Assembly (NCBI GenBank): GCA_002315685.1
Contig: DCHX01000007.1
Location: 6,255 to 70,254, forward strand
Reading direction: 5' to 3'
Length of the DNA stretch: 64,000 nucleotides
From: Ruminococcaceae bacterium UBA1741
GTDB taxonomy: Bacteria > Bacillota > Clostridia > Oscillospirales > Acutalibacteraceae
Part shown: in pieces, positions 1 through 8,360 of the stretch
How the letters are laid out: each line of letters starts with the position of its first letter
Numbering within the stretch: position 1 is the first letter of the stretch
The notes under the pieces: generated by a model
Told to the model about the DNA's origin: nothing
The model's database searches: none
What the model saw: the letters and a program-made list of their open reading frames with translations, nothing else
Made by a program: the position numbers and the translations under genes

Positions 1-50
1 ACCTTATCCCAATAGCTTTTAATATCTGTATCATCACCGATAAGGTCTAA

Positions 51-90
51 AAAAGACATCCTTGCCAACTTAACGGCAGGGGTGTCTTTT
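51..90 (+). terminator. Terminator-like hairpin at left edge
   Basis: A 16-bp stem (51-66 with 75-90, including G-U pairs on the plus strand) closes an 8-nt loop and ends in TCTTTT. The G-U pairs favour function on plus-strand RNA, so it may end a gene lying left of the window. Confidence 0.5.
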
Positions 91-243
91 ACTAAGTGTG
101 ATAACCTAAAAGTTCGGAGATTATTAGCTACCCATCTTGAAAACGCCGTAAACACCGCAAATCGAGCGATTCGGTCGTATGCACTACGATTATCTGCGAA
201 AGCACAAAAAGCGCCCAAAGGTATTATTCGGCAAAATAAAAAC

Positions 244-272
244 TTGACTTGTATATATCGATGATTTAAAAT
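244..272 (+). promoter_or_regulatory. Sigma-A promoter for the LacI regulator
   Basis: TTGACT (244-249) and TAAAAT (267-272) are separated by exactly 17 bp. Transcription would start near 279, giving a leader of about 65 nt before the regulator start at 345. Confidence 0.6.
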
Positions 273-297
273 AAAATAAAATAGTTAATAATTTTGT

Positions 298-316
298 GAT
301 AATATGATTAATTATC
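298..316. promoter_or_regulatory. Inverted repeat, possible LacI-family operator
   Basis: GATAAT and ATTATC flank a 7-bp A/T-rich centre, just downstream of the predicted start of the regulator's transcript. The position suits autorepression. I did not find a clear second copy at the main promoter near 1407, so the assignment is weak. Confidence 0.3.
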
Positions 317-344
317 GTATTTTATCGGTTTGAAAAGGGATATT

Positions 345-1373
345 ATGAAAGAAAGTGCAAAACGTGCAGGGTTCAGCGTAACACTTAAGGATGTTGCATT
401 AAAAGTTGGATATTCGGTTAATACTGTTTCTCATGCTTTGAATAACAAGCCGGATATTTCAGAAGAAACACGTGCTTATATTTTTGAAGCCGCTAAGGAA
501 ATGGGATATATCCGTAATTCTTTGGCAAGTGGACTTCGTTCCGGTTTTACAAAAACCGTTGCAGTTATTGTCGGAGATGTCGCAAATCCGATCTTTTCTA
601 TTTTGGTTAAGCATATGGAAATGCTGTTTCGTGAAAAGGGATACAATATTTTTATTATGAATACCAACGAACAGCCCACCGCTTTGGAAAATGCAGTTCA
701 ATCTGCAATAGGATATAATGTTGACGGAATGATTATTTGTCCTACACTTGATAATCTTGATTTGATTGAACGCCTTGAAAATTCCAAAATACCTTTCGTT
801 CTTTTCGGCAGGAGCTTCAATAATAAAAAATTTAATTCAGTGGTTTGGGATGATTTTAACGGAGCATATATAGCAACAAAATATTTGCTTGGATTAGGAC
901 ACAAAAAGATTCTGTATATTTCCGGTCCGATGAATGTTTCATCTTCTGTTGAACGCTTAAACGGTTATAAGCAGGCGATGCTTGATTCTTCTGTTTCTTT
1001 GGATAACAATTATATTAAGTCGGTGTCTTTGTCTAGTAAAAAGCTAAAAAAGGATATTGACAATATTTTGCGCCTTGGTATGGATTATTCTGCGATATTT
1101 ACATACAATGATATTGTTGCTTATGAGTTTATAGATCGGCTTCCGTCTTTTGGCAAACATGTTCCGCAGCATGTTTCGGTTGTTGGATTTGACGGTTTGC
1201 AGGATTTAGTAGGATTTCAGAAAACTCTTACAACAATTAATGTTCCGAAATTAAAAATGGCACAAGCTTCTGTAGAGTTGCTTTTGAAAACGATTGAGGA
1301 TATTTCGTATCGAAAGCAAATTGTTCTTCCTGTTTCATTGCTTCAAAGCGAAACTGTTAAAAAATATGAATAA
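345..1373 (+). CDS. LacI/PurR-family transcriptional regulator
   Basis: This is a DNA-binding repressor that probably senses a sugar from the glycan handled by the downstream locus. Residues of about 14-60 form the LacI helix-turn-helix (TLKDVALKVGYSVNTVSHALN) and hinge, and the remainder is the periplasmic-binding-protein-like effector domain with the usual VGD.ANPIFS and VVGFDG segments. Total length is 342 residues, normal for the family. The start at 345 is preferred over an in-frame TTG at 330 because AAAAGGG sits 5-6 bases upstream of 345. It is the first gene of the locus and has its own promoter at 244-272. Family assignment is certain; the inducer is unknown. Confidence 0.93.
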   Translation: MKESAKRAGFSVTLKDVALKVGYSVNTVSHALNNKPDISEETRAYIFEAAKEMGYIRNSLASGLRSGFTKTVAVIVGDVANPIFSILVKHMEMLFREKGYNIFIMNTNEQPTALENAVQSAIGYNVDGMIICPTLDNLDLIERLENSKIPFVLFGRSFNNKKFNSVVWDDFNGAYIATKYLLGLGHKKILYISGPMNVSSSVERLNGYKQAMLDSSVSLDNNYIKSVSLSSKKLKKDIDNILRLGMDYSAIFTYNDIVAYEFIDRLPSFGKHVPQHVSVVGFDGLQDLVGFQKTLTTINVPKLKMAQASVELLLKTIEDISYRKQIVLPVSLLQSETVKKYE

Positions 1374-1406
1374 TTACTTTTATTTTAACAAAATAATAAA
1401 AAACAC

Positions 1407-1435
1407 TTGACATATTTATGTTAATGTTATACAAT
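1407..1435 (+). promoter_or_regulatory. Strong sigma-A promoter of the glycan locus
   Basis: A perfect TTGACA (1407-1412) and TACAAT (1430-1435) are spaced by 17 bp. It lies in the 278-bp gap after the regulator and probably drives the first ABC importer and much of what follows. Confidence 0.7.
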
Positions 1436-1487
1436 TACGATAGAATTTAGTTGTTGATTGATTTAATATATGGTTTATGAATACCAA

Positions 1488-1517
1488 TTGACAATATGTT
1501 ATATTTTAGCATAGATT
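1488..1517 (+). promoter_or_regulatory. Possible second promoter upstream of SBP1
   Basis: TTGACA (1488-1493) is followed 18 bp later by TAGATT (1512-1517). It lies closer to the SBP1 gene than the 1407 promoter and leaves a 5' untranslated region of about 130 nt. The -10 match is imperfect. Confidence 0.35.
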
Positions 1518-1651
1518 TTTGTATTGATTGTTAATCTTGAAATAGGGTTGTTTTGTTGAGTTTTTTTACACAAAAAAGATGAAAGTCGATGAAATTTTTT
1601 ATTTTTTTTAATTACATTAACGATAATGTAAAAATTTGGAGAGTGCATATT

Positions 1652-4393
1652 ATGAATAAAAGACTGTTAAACAAATTGGTCTGTAAATCAAAAATAAAAT
1701 GCTATGTTGCGGTACTTTTAAGTATAGCTTTTAGTTTTGGCACTTCAACTGTTGCACTTTCTGCTTCTATTGGTAATGCTGTTGAAAATATTAACGGCGC
1801 CATTACAATAAAGGCCGATTGTGAGATATCTTCATCGTCAAAAACTTTTTTGTTTGATTGTCCCGAGAGCGGAGAATTCTATATTGCTTTTAACGGTATT
1901 CAAAGCGATTTGGCATATAATGATATTGAAATGAAAATAACGATTGATTCAAAATCCATTAGCGACAACGAATCAATTAATGTTTCAAGACTTTGGACCG
2001 ACGACGGTGATATCAGGGTTGACGGTAAGGGCAATGAATTTGCCGCAAAGCAAAAATCGTTTGATGATGTAAGTGTGATTTATCCTACTGTGAACGGTAA
2101 TGTTATTTCAACACAACTAAACGAGGGAGAACATAATATAACATTAGTTGCAACTGAGGGAAAATACAATCTTGAAAGTATGGTTCTTTTTCCTGTTGAC
2201 AGCATATCAAAATATTCAAAGCCGAATAAAAGTGAATATTATAACGGTGATACAGTTATTATTGAGGGTGAGGATGCACTGTATAAAAACAGCCGTTGGT
2301 TGATTTCGCAGTCAGATGGGGACAGTGCGCTTGTTCATCCTTACGATCCGTATGTCAATAAAATTAATTACATAGGCGGAACAAATTGGAAAAAAATAGG
2401 TGAAGAAATAACATGGTCAGTTGATGCGCCGAGCGATGGATATTATCAGCTTTCATTTGACTACCGTCAAAACGGAGTTGTCAATTATAATTGTTATAGA
2501 ACGCTTAAAATAGATGGTGTTGTTCCGTTTTCGGAAGCAAGCAGCATAGCTTTCCCATACGGAGTGAATTGGAATAATACGGTTTTTTCGGATGAGGACG
2601 GAAACCCTTTTTTGATTTATCTTTCAAAAGGAAACCATACACTTTCTTTAACGGTTACTGTCGGTGAATACGAAAAGATTATTAAAAGGCTTAATAATGT
2701 TGTTTCCGGAATAGGGAACATTTATTTTGAGATGACAATGATAACTGGTGAAACGGTTGATTTAAGTAGAGATTATGACCTATTCGAACTTATTGATAAT
2801 TTAGAACAAAATCTAAAAAACATCTCAAGAGAACTTATCTCAATAAAAAAAGCAATGCTTAAGATTTCCGGCAGAAATGGCGGCTCGTATGAATCTGTTG
2901 TCAGCAATATGAACAGGGTTGTAAATGAGATGCTTAACCATAAATATTCTGCGGCGAGGTATAAAAGCAACTTTTATTCAAGTTATACATCACTTAGTCA
3001 ATGCATTAATGATATGCAGGATTTGCCACTTGATATCGACAGAATAATTATTTCGGCACCGAATAAAGAAATTGAAAAAGACAATGTTTCTTTTTTTGAA
3101 AAATCGGTTTATTCTATTAAAAAATTCATTTCTTCTTTTGTAAACGATTATGAATCTGTTTCGGAAATTAATAGTGAAAAAGCATTAACTCTTTGGGTTG
3201 GTTTAGGTCGCGACCAGTCCAGAGTATTAAATGATATGATAGCCTCTGATTTTACCAAAAATACTGGAATTGATGTTAATGTTAAAATGGTAAACGCAAG
3301 CATTGTTCAGGCTATTATTTCCGGAAAAGGTCCGGATATGATTATTCAGCAGGCAAGAACAGAGCCCGTTAATCTTGCGATGCGCGGAGCTTTGTACGAT
3401 CTTACGAATTTTGAAGATTATAAGGACGTGTTAAAATCGTTTATGCCAGGTGCTGAAACACCGTATTATTATAAAAACGGTTTGTATGCATTGCCTGATT
3501 CTCAAGTTTTTTCAATGATGTTTTATCGAGAAGATATTTTGAAAAAATTCGATTTAACCGCTCCTAAAACATGGGATGAACTGATCGAAGTTATAAAGGT
3601 ACTTTCAAGAAATAATTTAAGTGTCGGAATTCCTTATACACAAATTCTTGATAATGGTCAGGCAAGTGCCGGAGTCGGTGCTTTAAGCCTTTTGCCGACT
3701 TTAATGCAACAAAGAAACATTCCGCTTTATTCAGATGATTTAATATCGACAACTTTAACATCGCCTAAAGTACTTGATACTTTCGATTTTTATACATCCT
3801 TATACACAAAACTAAAACTCAATGTTTCGATTAGCTTTTATAATCGTTTTAGAGACGGAACTTGTCCCATAGGACTTTCGTCATATACTTTGGCGGTTAC
3901 ATTAATGACTGAGGCACCGGAATTAGACGGTGTATGGAAAATGAGTGTTGTTCCAGGAACAAAGGATGAAAACGGAAATATTAACTATTCCTCCGCAGGA
4001 GGAGGAACCGGTTGTTCCATACTCAATATGTCTAATCATAAAGAAGAAGCTTGGGAATTTTTAAAATGGTGGACAGGTGCCGAAGCGCAAATGAATTATT
4101 CTATGAATGTTGAGGCGATTTTGGGACCGTTGGCGCGTGCATCTGTATCAAATGTTGAAGCTTTCAAAATGATGCCGTGGACATCTGAACAAAAGAGTAG
4201 TATTCTTAATGCTTGGAAATATGTTCAGGAGTATCCCGAAGTGCCTGGTAGTTATCAAGTTGCAAGGTCGATTGATATGGCATTTTACAGTGTTTCCAAT
4301 TCTAATAAGAGCAGTAAAGATATGCTTGTTAAATGGGGGCAGGAAGCTGACAAAGAAGTCTTGAGAATGACTAAAAAATATGAGAACAGATGA
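1652..4393 (+). CDS. ABC sugar-binding protein fused to carbohydrate-binding-like modules (SBP1)
   Basis: This is a secreted solute-binding protein of 913 residues, about twice the normal 420-450. Residues 1-40 are a signal peptide ending ALSA with no lipobox cysteine. About 40-190 and 190-370 look like two beta-sandwich modules; the second begins VIIEGEDA, reminiscent of CBM35/CBM6 domains. A helical linker follows, and a family 1 extracellular solute-binding domain occupies roughly 508-913. The start at 1652 follows GGAGAG by 8 bases. The upstream in-frame ATG at 1589 has no ribosome site and would spoil the signal peptide. Two permease genes follow, so it should feed that importer. Retention without a lipid anchor is unexplained. 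The binding-protein call is firm; the CBM family is inference. Confidence 0.85.
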   Translation: MNKRLLNKLVCKSKIKCYVAVLLSIAFSFGTSTVALSASIGNAVENINGAITIKADCEISSSSKTFLFDCPESGEFYIAFNGIQSDLAYNDIEMKITIDSKSISDNESINVSRLWTDDGDIRVDGKGNEFAAKQKSFDDVSVIYPTVNGNVISTQLNEGEHNITLVATEGKYNLESMVLFPVDSISKYSKPNKSEYYNGDTVIIEGEDALYKNSRWLISQSDGDSALVHPYDPYVNKINYIGGTNWKKIGEEITWSVDAPSDGYYQLSFDYRQNGVVNYNCYRTLKIDGVVPFSEASSIAFPYGVNWNNTVFSDEDGNPFLIYLSKGNHTLSLTVTVGEYEKIIKRLNNVVSGIGNIYFEMTMITGETVDLSRDYDLFELIDNLEQNLKNISRELISIKKAMLKISGRNGGSYESVVSNMNRVVNEMLNHKYSAARYKSNFYSSYTSLSQCINDMQDLPLDIDRIIISAPNKEIEKDNVSFFEKSVYSIKKFISSFVNDYESVSEINSEKALTLWVGLGRDQSRVLNDMIASDFTKNTGIDVNVKMVNASIVQAIISGKGPDMIIQQARTEPVNLAMRGALYDLTNFEDYKDVLKSFMPGAETPYYYKNGLYALPDSQVFSMMFYREDILKKFDLTAPKTWDELIEVIKVLSRNNLSVGIPYTQILDNGQASAGVGALSLLPTLMQQRNIPLYSDDLISTTLTSPKVLDTFDFYTSLYTKLKLNVSISFYNRFRDGTCPIGLSSYTLAVTLMTEAPELDGVWKMSVVPGTKDENGNINYSSAGGGTGCSILNMSNHKEEAWEFLKWWTGAEAQMNYSMNVEAILGPLARASVSNVEAFKMMPWTSEQKSSILNAWKYVQEYPEVPGSYQVARSIDMAFYSVSNSNKSSKDMLVKWGQEADKEVLRMTKKYENR

Positions 4394-4416
4394 GTATAAG
4401 AGGGGAAGTTTTTTTA

Positions 4417-5328
4417 ATGAAGACGAACACAAACGGTTCTTTTAAAAAATGGATGAATAAAGAAGGCTTATATTATGTTATGCTTTTCCCATTTATAAGT
4501 TTATTTGTTCTGTTTACTGTTGTGCCGGTTTTATCATCTGTTATACTAAGTTTTACGGATTATGATATGATTTCAAATCCTATATTTGTCGGACTTGAAA
4601 ACTATGCAAGAATGTTTGCAAACGATACAATACTCGCAACGATTTTGAAAAATACACTTACATTTGCAATTATTACCGGACCGCTCAGCTATATTTTGTC
4701 AATTCTTCTTGCTTGGATGATAAACGAATTTTCATCATGGGCAAGAGTGATTTTAACGTTTATGTTTTATACTCCTGCATTGGTTGGCGGTACTGCGTAT
4801 TTAATTTGGCAAATAGCCTTTAGCGGTGACAGTTATGGTTACGTTAACAGTATGCTTTTGTCTTTGGGGCTTATTACCGACCCGATACAGTGGTTTAAAA
4901 ATCCAGAATACAATATGACAATAATTATTGTAATTCAGTTGTGGCTTAGTATGGGCGTTTCGTTTCTTGCCAACCTTTCGGGACTTCAAAATGTTAACGA
5001 AGAAATGTATGAAGCAGGTGCCATAGACGGGATAAAAAATCGTTGGCATGAGTTGTGGTATTTAACACTTCCTTCTATGAAAAGTATTTTGCTTTTTGGT
5101 GCTGTTATGCAAATTCAAGCAGTTTTTTCCGTAGGAGGAATAATTAGCTCGCTGGCAGGATATCCGAGTGTTGACAACTCGGTTGATACACTTGTATCGT
5201 ACATAGGCGATATAGGAGGTTCAAGATATGAAATGGGTTATGCTGCAGCATTATCGGTATTGCTTTTTGTTATGATGATGGTTTTTCGTCTTATTGTCGG
5301 AAATGTTTTAAAATTACTCGGGAAATAG
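4417..5328 (+). CDS. Sugar ABC transporter permease, MalF/LacF type
   Basis: This is one of two inner-membrane subunits of the SBP1 importer. It is a 303-residue protein with about six hydrophobic segments and the EAA loop of binding-protein-dependent permeases (YEAGAIDGIKNRWHELWYLTLP), which docks the ATPase. The start at 4417 has GAGGGGAAG at ribosome-site distance; the earlier in-frame ATG at 4390 overlaps the end of the SBP gene and lacks one. It lies directly between SBP1 and the second permease. No ATPase gene is present in the window. Confidence 0.92.
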   Translation: MKTNTNGSFKKWMNKEGLYYVMLFPFISLFVLFTVVPVLSSVILSFTDYDMISNPIFVGLENYARMFANDTILATILKNTLTFAIITGPLSYILSILLAWMINEFSSWARVILTFMFYTPALVGGTAYLIWQIAFSGDSYGYVNSMLLSLGLITDPIQWFKNPEYNMTIIIVIQLWLSMGVSFLANLSGLQNVNEEMYEAGAIDGIKNRWHELWYLTLPSMKSILLFGAVMQIQAVFSVGGIISSLAGYPSVDNSVDTLVSYIGDIGGSRYEMGYAAALSVLLFVMMMVFRLIVGNVLKLLGK

Positions 5329-5340
5329 TGGGGAGAAAAA

Positions 5341-6231
5341 ATGACAAAAATACAAAGAATTTTTAAACCACACAATAAATCACAGTATAAAAGATACACT
5401 CGCTCAACTGGCGGAAATGCATTGTTTTTTATATTTTTATTTCTTGCAGGTGCTTTTTCCGTTGTACCGCTTATATATTGTATCTCAACATCATTCAAAC
5501 CAATTGACGAGTTGTTGTTATTTCCACCGGAATTTTTTGTAAAAAGGCCTACCATTGAGAATTATTTGGCGCTTCCCACACTTTTAAATAATTTGGGTGT
5601 TCCGTTAGCAAGATACTTTTTTAACAGTGTTTTTGTAGCAGTTGCTTCAACAGCACTTCATATTATTGCCGCTGCAATGGCTGCGTATGTTTTTTCAAAG
5701 GGAAAGATTCACGGAGGAACGGTTCTGTTCCTTATTGTTCAGTTTGCTCTCTTGTATAACGGATACACTCTGGCTATTCCGCAATATTTTATTTTCAGTA
5801 AAATTGGAATAATTGATACATATCTTGTATATATACTTCCTGCCATTCCATCATCAATGGGTTGCTTTTTGATGAAACAATATATGGATTCCGGTGTGCC
5901 GGATGCTTTAATAGAAGCAGCTTGTATTGACGGTGCTTCGATTTTTCGCACGTTTTGGACTATTGTGATGCCCATTGTAAAACCGGCTTGGATGACACTT
6001 TTATTGTTTTCCTTTAAAGATATGTGGTCGATTATTCCTTCTGGAACGATTTTCTCCGAGCAATTAAAGACTTTGCCACAGGTTTTGTCAACACTTTCTG
6101 CCGGAGGAATTGCGCGTTCAGGTAGTGCAATGGTAGCAACGGTTTTGCTTATGATACCTCCGATTATTGTTTTTGTAATTTCACAGAAAAATGTTATTGA
6201 AACCATGGGTAGCTCAGGAATAAAGGAATAA
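5341..6231 (+). CDS. Sugar ABC transporter permease, MalG type
   Basis: This is the partner permease of the preceding gene, 296 residues, with a long cytoplasmic N-terminus, about six membrane segments and an EAA loop (IEAACIDGASIFRTFWTIVMP). The order SBP-MalF-MalG is the standard CUT1 importer arrangement. A GTGGGGAG-like ribosome site precedes the ATG, and the gap to the upstream gene is only 12 bases, so the two are surely co-transcribed. Confidence 0.92.
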   Translation: MTKIQRIFKPHNKSQYKRYTRSTGGNALFFIFLFLAGAFSVVPLIYCISTSFKPIDELLLFPPEFFVKRPTIENYLALPTLLNNLGVPLARYFFNSVFVAVASTALHIIAAAMAAYVFSKGKIHGGTVLFLIVQFALLYNGYTLAIPQYFIFSKIGIIDTYLVYILPAIPSSMGCFLMKQYMDSGVPDALIEAACIDGASIFRTFWTIVMPIVKPAWMTLLLFSFKDMWSIIPSGTIFSEQLKTLPQVLSTLSAGGIARSGSAMVATVLLMIPPIIVFVISQKNVIETMGSSGIKE

Positions 6232-6236
6232 AAATA

Positions 6237-8360
6237 ATGAAACATATAAAGATTAAATTACTAATTACGTTTATTATTTGTTTTACGATTGTCTCTTCAT
6301 CATTTGTGGTCTCGGCTACGTCTTATTCGTACACACATAAGGAAAATGTAGATTCGAGCAAGAGCAGTGTTTATTCAAAAAATGTATATACAGTTGACTG
6401 TGTTTTAAATGCAAGTTCATTAGGTCTTACCGAAAAACTTTCGGGTATGACAGATTTGTATAAGGCAAACGATGGTACAATCTATCTTTTATGTGGTGAT
6501 AATTCAAAACTTTTCACACTTAACGGTGATTATACCTTTAAAAAAGAAATCGTTATTAAGGATGAATACGGCGAAGTTGATTATTCAGAAGCAAAGGGCG
6601 TTTTTGTTGACACTAACGGCGATATATTTATTTCCGATACAATAAATAATAGGGTTATTATTTGCAACTCAGACGGTATTGTTTACAAGGAATTGACACT
6701 GCCGGAATCTTCACTTATTCCTGAAGATTTTATTTTCGAACCTACAAAAGTTGTTAAAGACAGTAAAGGTTATACATATGTTTTGTGTTTGGGATCGTAT
6801 TACGGAGCAATTCTTTATTCACCCAAGAATGAGTTTTTGGGGTTTTTCGGTTCCAACAGTGTCAAGAGTAGTATTTTGGATAGTCTTTCATATATTTGGG
6901 ATCTTATAACGAGTAACGATGAAAAGAAATCTCAGAATAAAAAGTCTTTGCCTTTTGCCTTTGTTGATTTATGTATTAACCAAAATGGCTATATCTATAC
7001 TTGTACAGGTGCGACCACGACAAATGGTGATTCAGGACAAATAAAAATGTTAAGTCCGGGTGGAGATGTAATACTTTACAAGAGAGACTTTGATGGTTCG
7101 GCAGTTGAATCTTCAAATTATAATTTTTTAGAAAACGAAACAATTAACCGTTTGGGATATAATAGAGTTCAAAACCTTGTAGCAGTTGATGTAAGTGAAA
7201 ACGGTTTTATTTATGCACTTGATAATACTTATGGTTATATATATTTATATGACAGTGATTGCAATCTGATTTCTGTTTTCGGCGGAGGTGTAGGAGAAGG
7301 CAATCAAAAAAGTACTTTTGTTTCGGCAAACAGTCTTGCGATTAATGGCACAGATGTTTTGGTTACGGACGAAAAAAGGAACACAATAACCGTTTTTAAA
7401 CTCACTGATTTTGGAAAATTGCTTCTCGATACACAAAATATGTTTTTAAATGGCGATTACAGCGCTACAAAGGACTCTTGGAATACGATTTTAGGGTACG
7501 ACGCCGGAAATATGCTTGCTCTTAAAGGACTTGCAAAGGCATATTATTCTGATGGAGATATTGATAATGCTTTAAAATATGCTCAGCTCGGAAATGATTA
7601 TGTAATATACGATTACGCTCATCAAGCTAAAATCAGTGATTTTATAAATAAGAACTTTGTGTGGTTGTTTGCTGTTGGATTGATGGTGCTAATAGGAATT
7701 GTTTATGCGCTTATCAAGCTGAAAAAGAACGATATTGTATTGATAAAAAACAAAAAGCTCAGGGTCGCTTTATCTGCTTTTTACCATCCGTTTATTAGCT
7801 TTTCCGAGGTAAGATATAATGGCAACGGCTCTGTTTTGATTGCGATATGCTTTAACGTTTTACTTCTTGTTTCCCAAACATTGAAGGTCACAGAATGTGG
7901 ATTTTTGTTCAAAAGAACTGACTTAAATTCCTATAATTCGCTGTTTACATTTGCACAAACGATAGGACTTATTTTATTGTGGTCAATAGCAAATTGGGCT
8001 GTATGTACGGTTTTTCAAGGAAAAGGTAAATTAAAAGAAGTATATGTATGTTCGTCATATTCAATTATGCCGTTAATTATTTATAATTTTCTATTCATTT
8101 TGCTTTCTCATATAATTTCGATAAATAGTCTTAATATTGTTAACAGTATATACACAGTTGTTTTGGTATTCACATTCTGTATATTTAGCATTGCAATAAT
8201 GACTGTTCATGAATATAACTTTGTTAAATATTTGCTTACAGGTGTTGTGACTGTTCTCTTTATGATTTTAATTGTATTTATTGGGTTTATGATTTTTATT
8301 CTTGTTCAACAGTTTGTCGACTTCATTTATTCGATATTTATGGAGGTGGTTTACCGATGA
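6237..8360 (+). CDS. NHL-like beta-propeller membrane protein with YIP1-like C-terminus
   Basis: This 707-residue membrane protein of unknown function starts 5 bases after the permease stop. Residues 1-27 are a signal sequence. About 50-400 contain repeated blades of the type VFVDTNGDIFISDTINNRVI and LLVTDEKRNTITVF, as in NHL/SMP-30-type propellers facing outside. About 400-460 look like a pair of TPR helices (NGDYSATKDSW, YSDGDIDNALKYA). A membrane segment near 475-495 and a C-terminal block of about five membrane helices (500-700) resemble YIP1 domains. Its stop overlaps the next start by four bases. It sits between two importers, so a role as a transport accessory or sensor is plausible but unproven. 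Confidence 0.7.
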   Translation: MKHIKIKLLITFIICFTIVSSSFVVSATSYSYTHKENVDSSKSSVYSKNVYTVDCVLNASSLGLTEKLSGMTDLYKANDGTIYLLCGDNSKLFTLNGDYTFKKEIVIKDEYGEVDYSEAKGVFVDTNGDIFISDTINNRVIICNSDGIVYKELTLPESSLIPEDFIFEPTKVVKDSKGYTYVLCLGSYYGAILYSPKNEFLGFFGSNSVKSSILDSLSYIWDLITSNDEKKSQNKKSLPFAFVDLCINQNGYIYTCTGATTTNGDSGQIKMLSPGGDVILYKRDFDGSAVESSNYNFLENETINRLGYNRVQNLVAVDVSENGFIYALDNTYGYIYLYDSDCNLISVFGGGVGEGNQKSTFVSANSLAINGTDVLVTDEKRNTITVFKLTDFGKLLLDTQNMFLNGDYSATKDSWNTILGYDAGNMLALKGLAKAYYSDGDIDNALKYAQLGNDYVIYDYAHQAKISDFINKNFVWLFAVGLMVLIGIVYALIKLKKNDIVLIKNKKLRVALSAFYHPFISFSEVRYNGNGSVLIAICFNVLLLVSQTLKVTECGFLFKRTDLNSYNSLFTFAQTIGLILLWSIANWAVCTVFQGKGKLKEVYVCSSYSIMPLIIYNFLFILLSHIISINSLNIVNSIYTVVLVFTFCIFSIAIMTVHEYNFVKYLLTGVVTVLFMILIVFIGFMIFILVQQFVDFIYSIFMEVVYR

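Larger units (their letters stand above)
1..300. other. Left-edge region without an assignable gene
   Basis: I find no convincing complete gene before the LacI regulator. The stretch holds an 8-bp inverted repeat (1-8 with 39-46) and a terminator-like hairpin (51-90). The minus-strand frame stays open from about base 290 to the left edge and reads protein-like (for example ARFAVFTAFSRWVANN), but it has no convincing start or ribosome site and runs through the hairpin. The short plus-strand frame at 82-264 overlaps it and is equally unsupported. It may be a gene remnant, an intergenic repeat or a structured RNA. I cannot choose between these. Confidence 0.25.

Noticed and set aside
82..264. 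60-codon plus-strand frame at the left edge
   Set aside because: It starts in the arm of the terminator hairpin, has no ribosome site, and competes with an equally open minus-strand frame.
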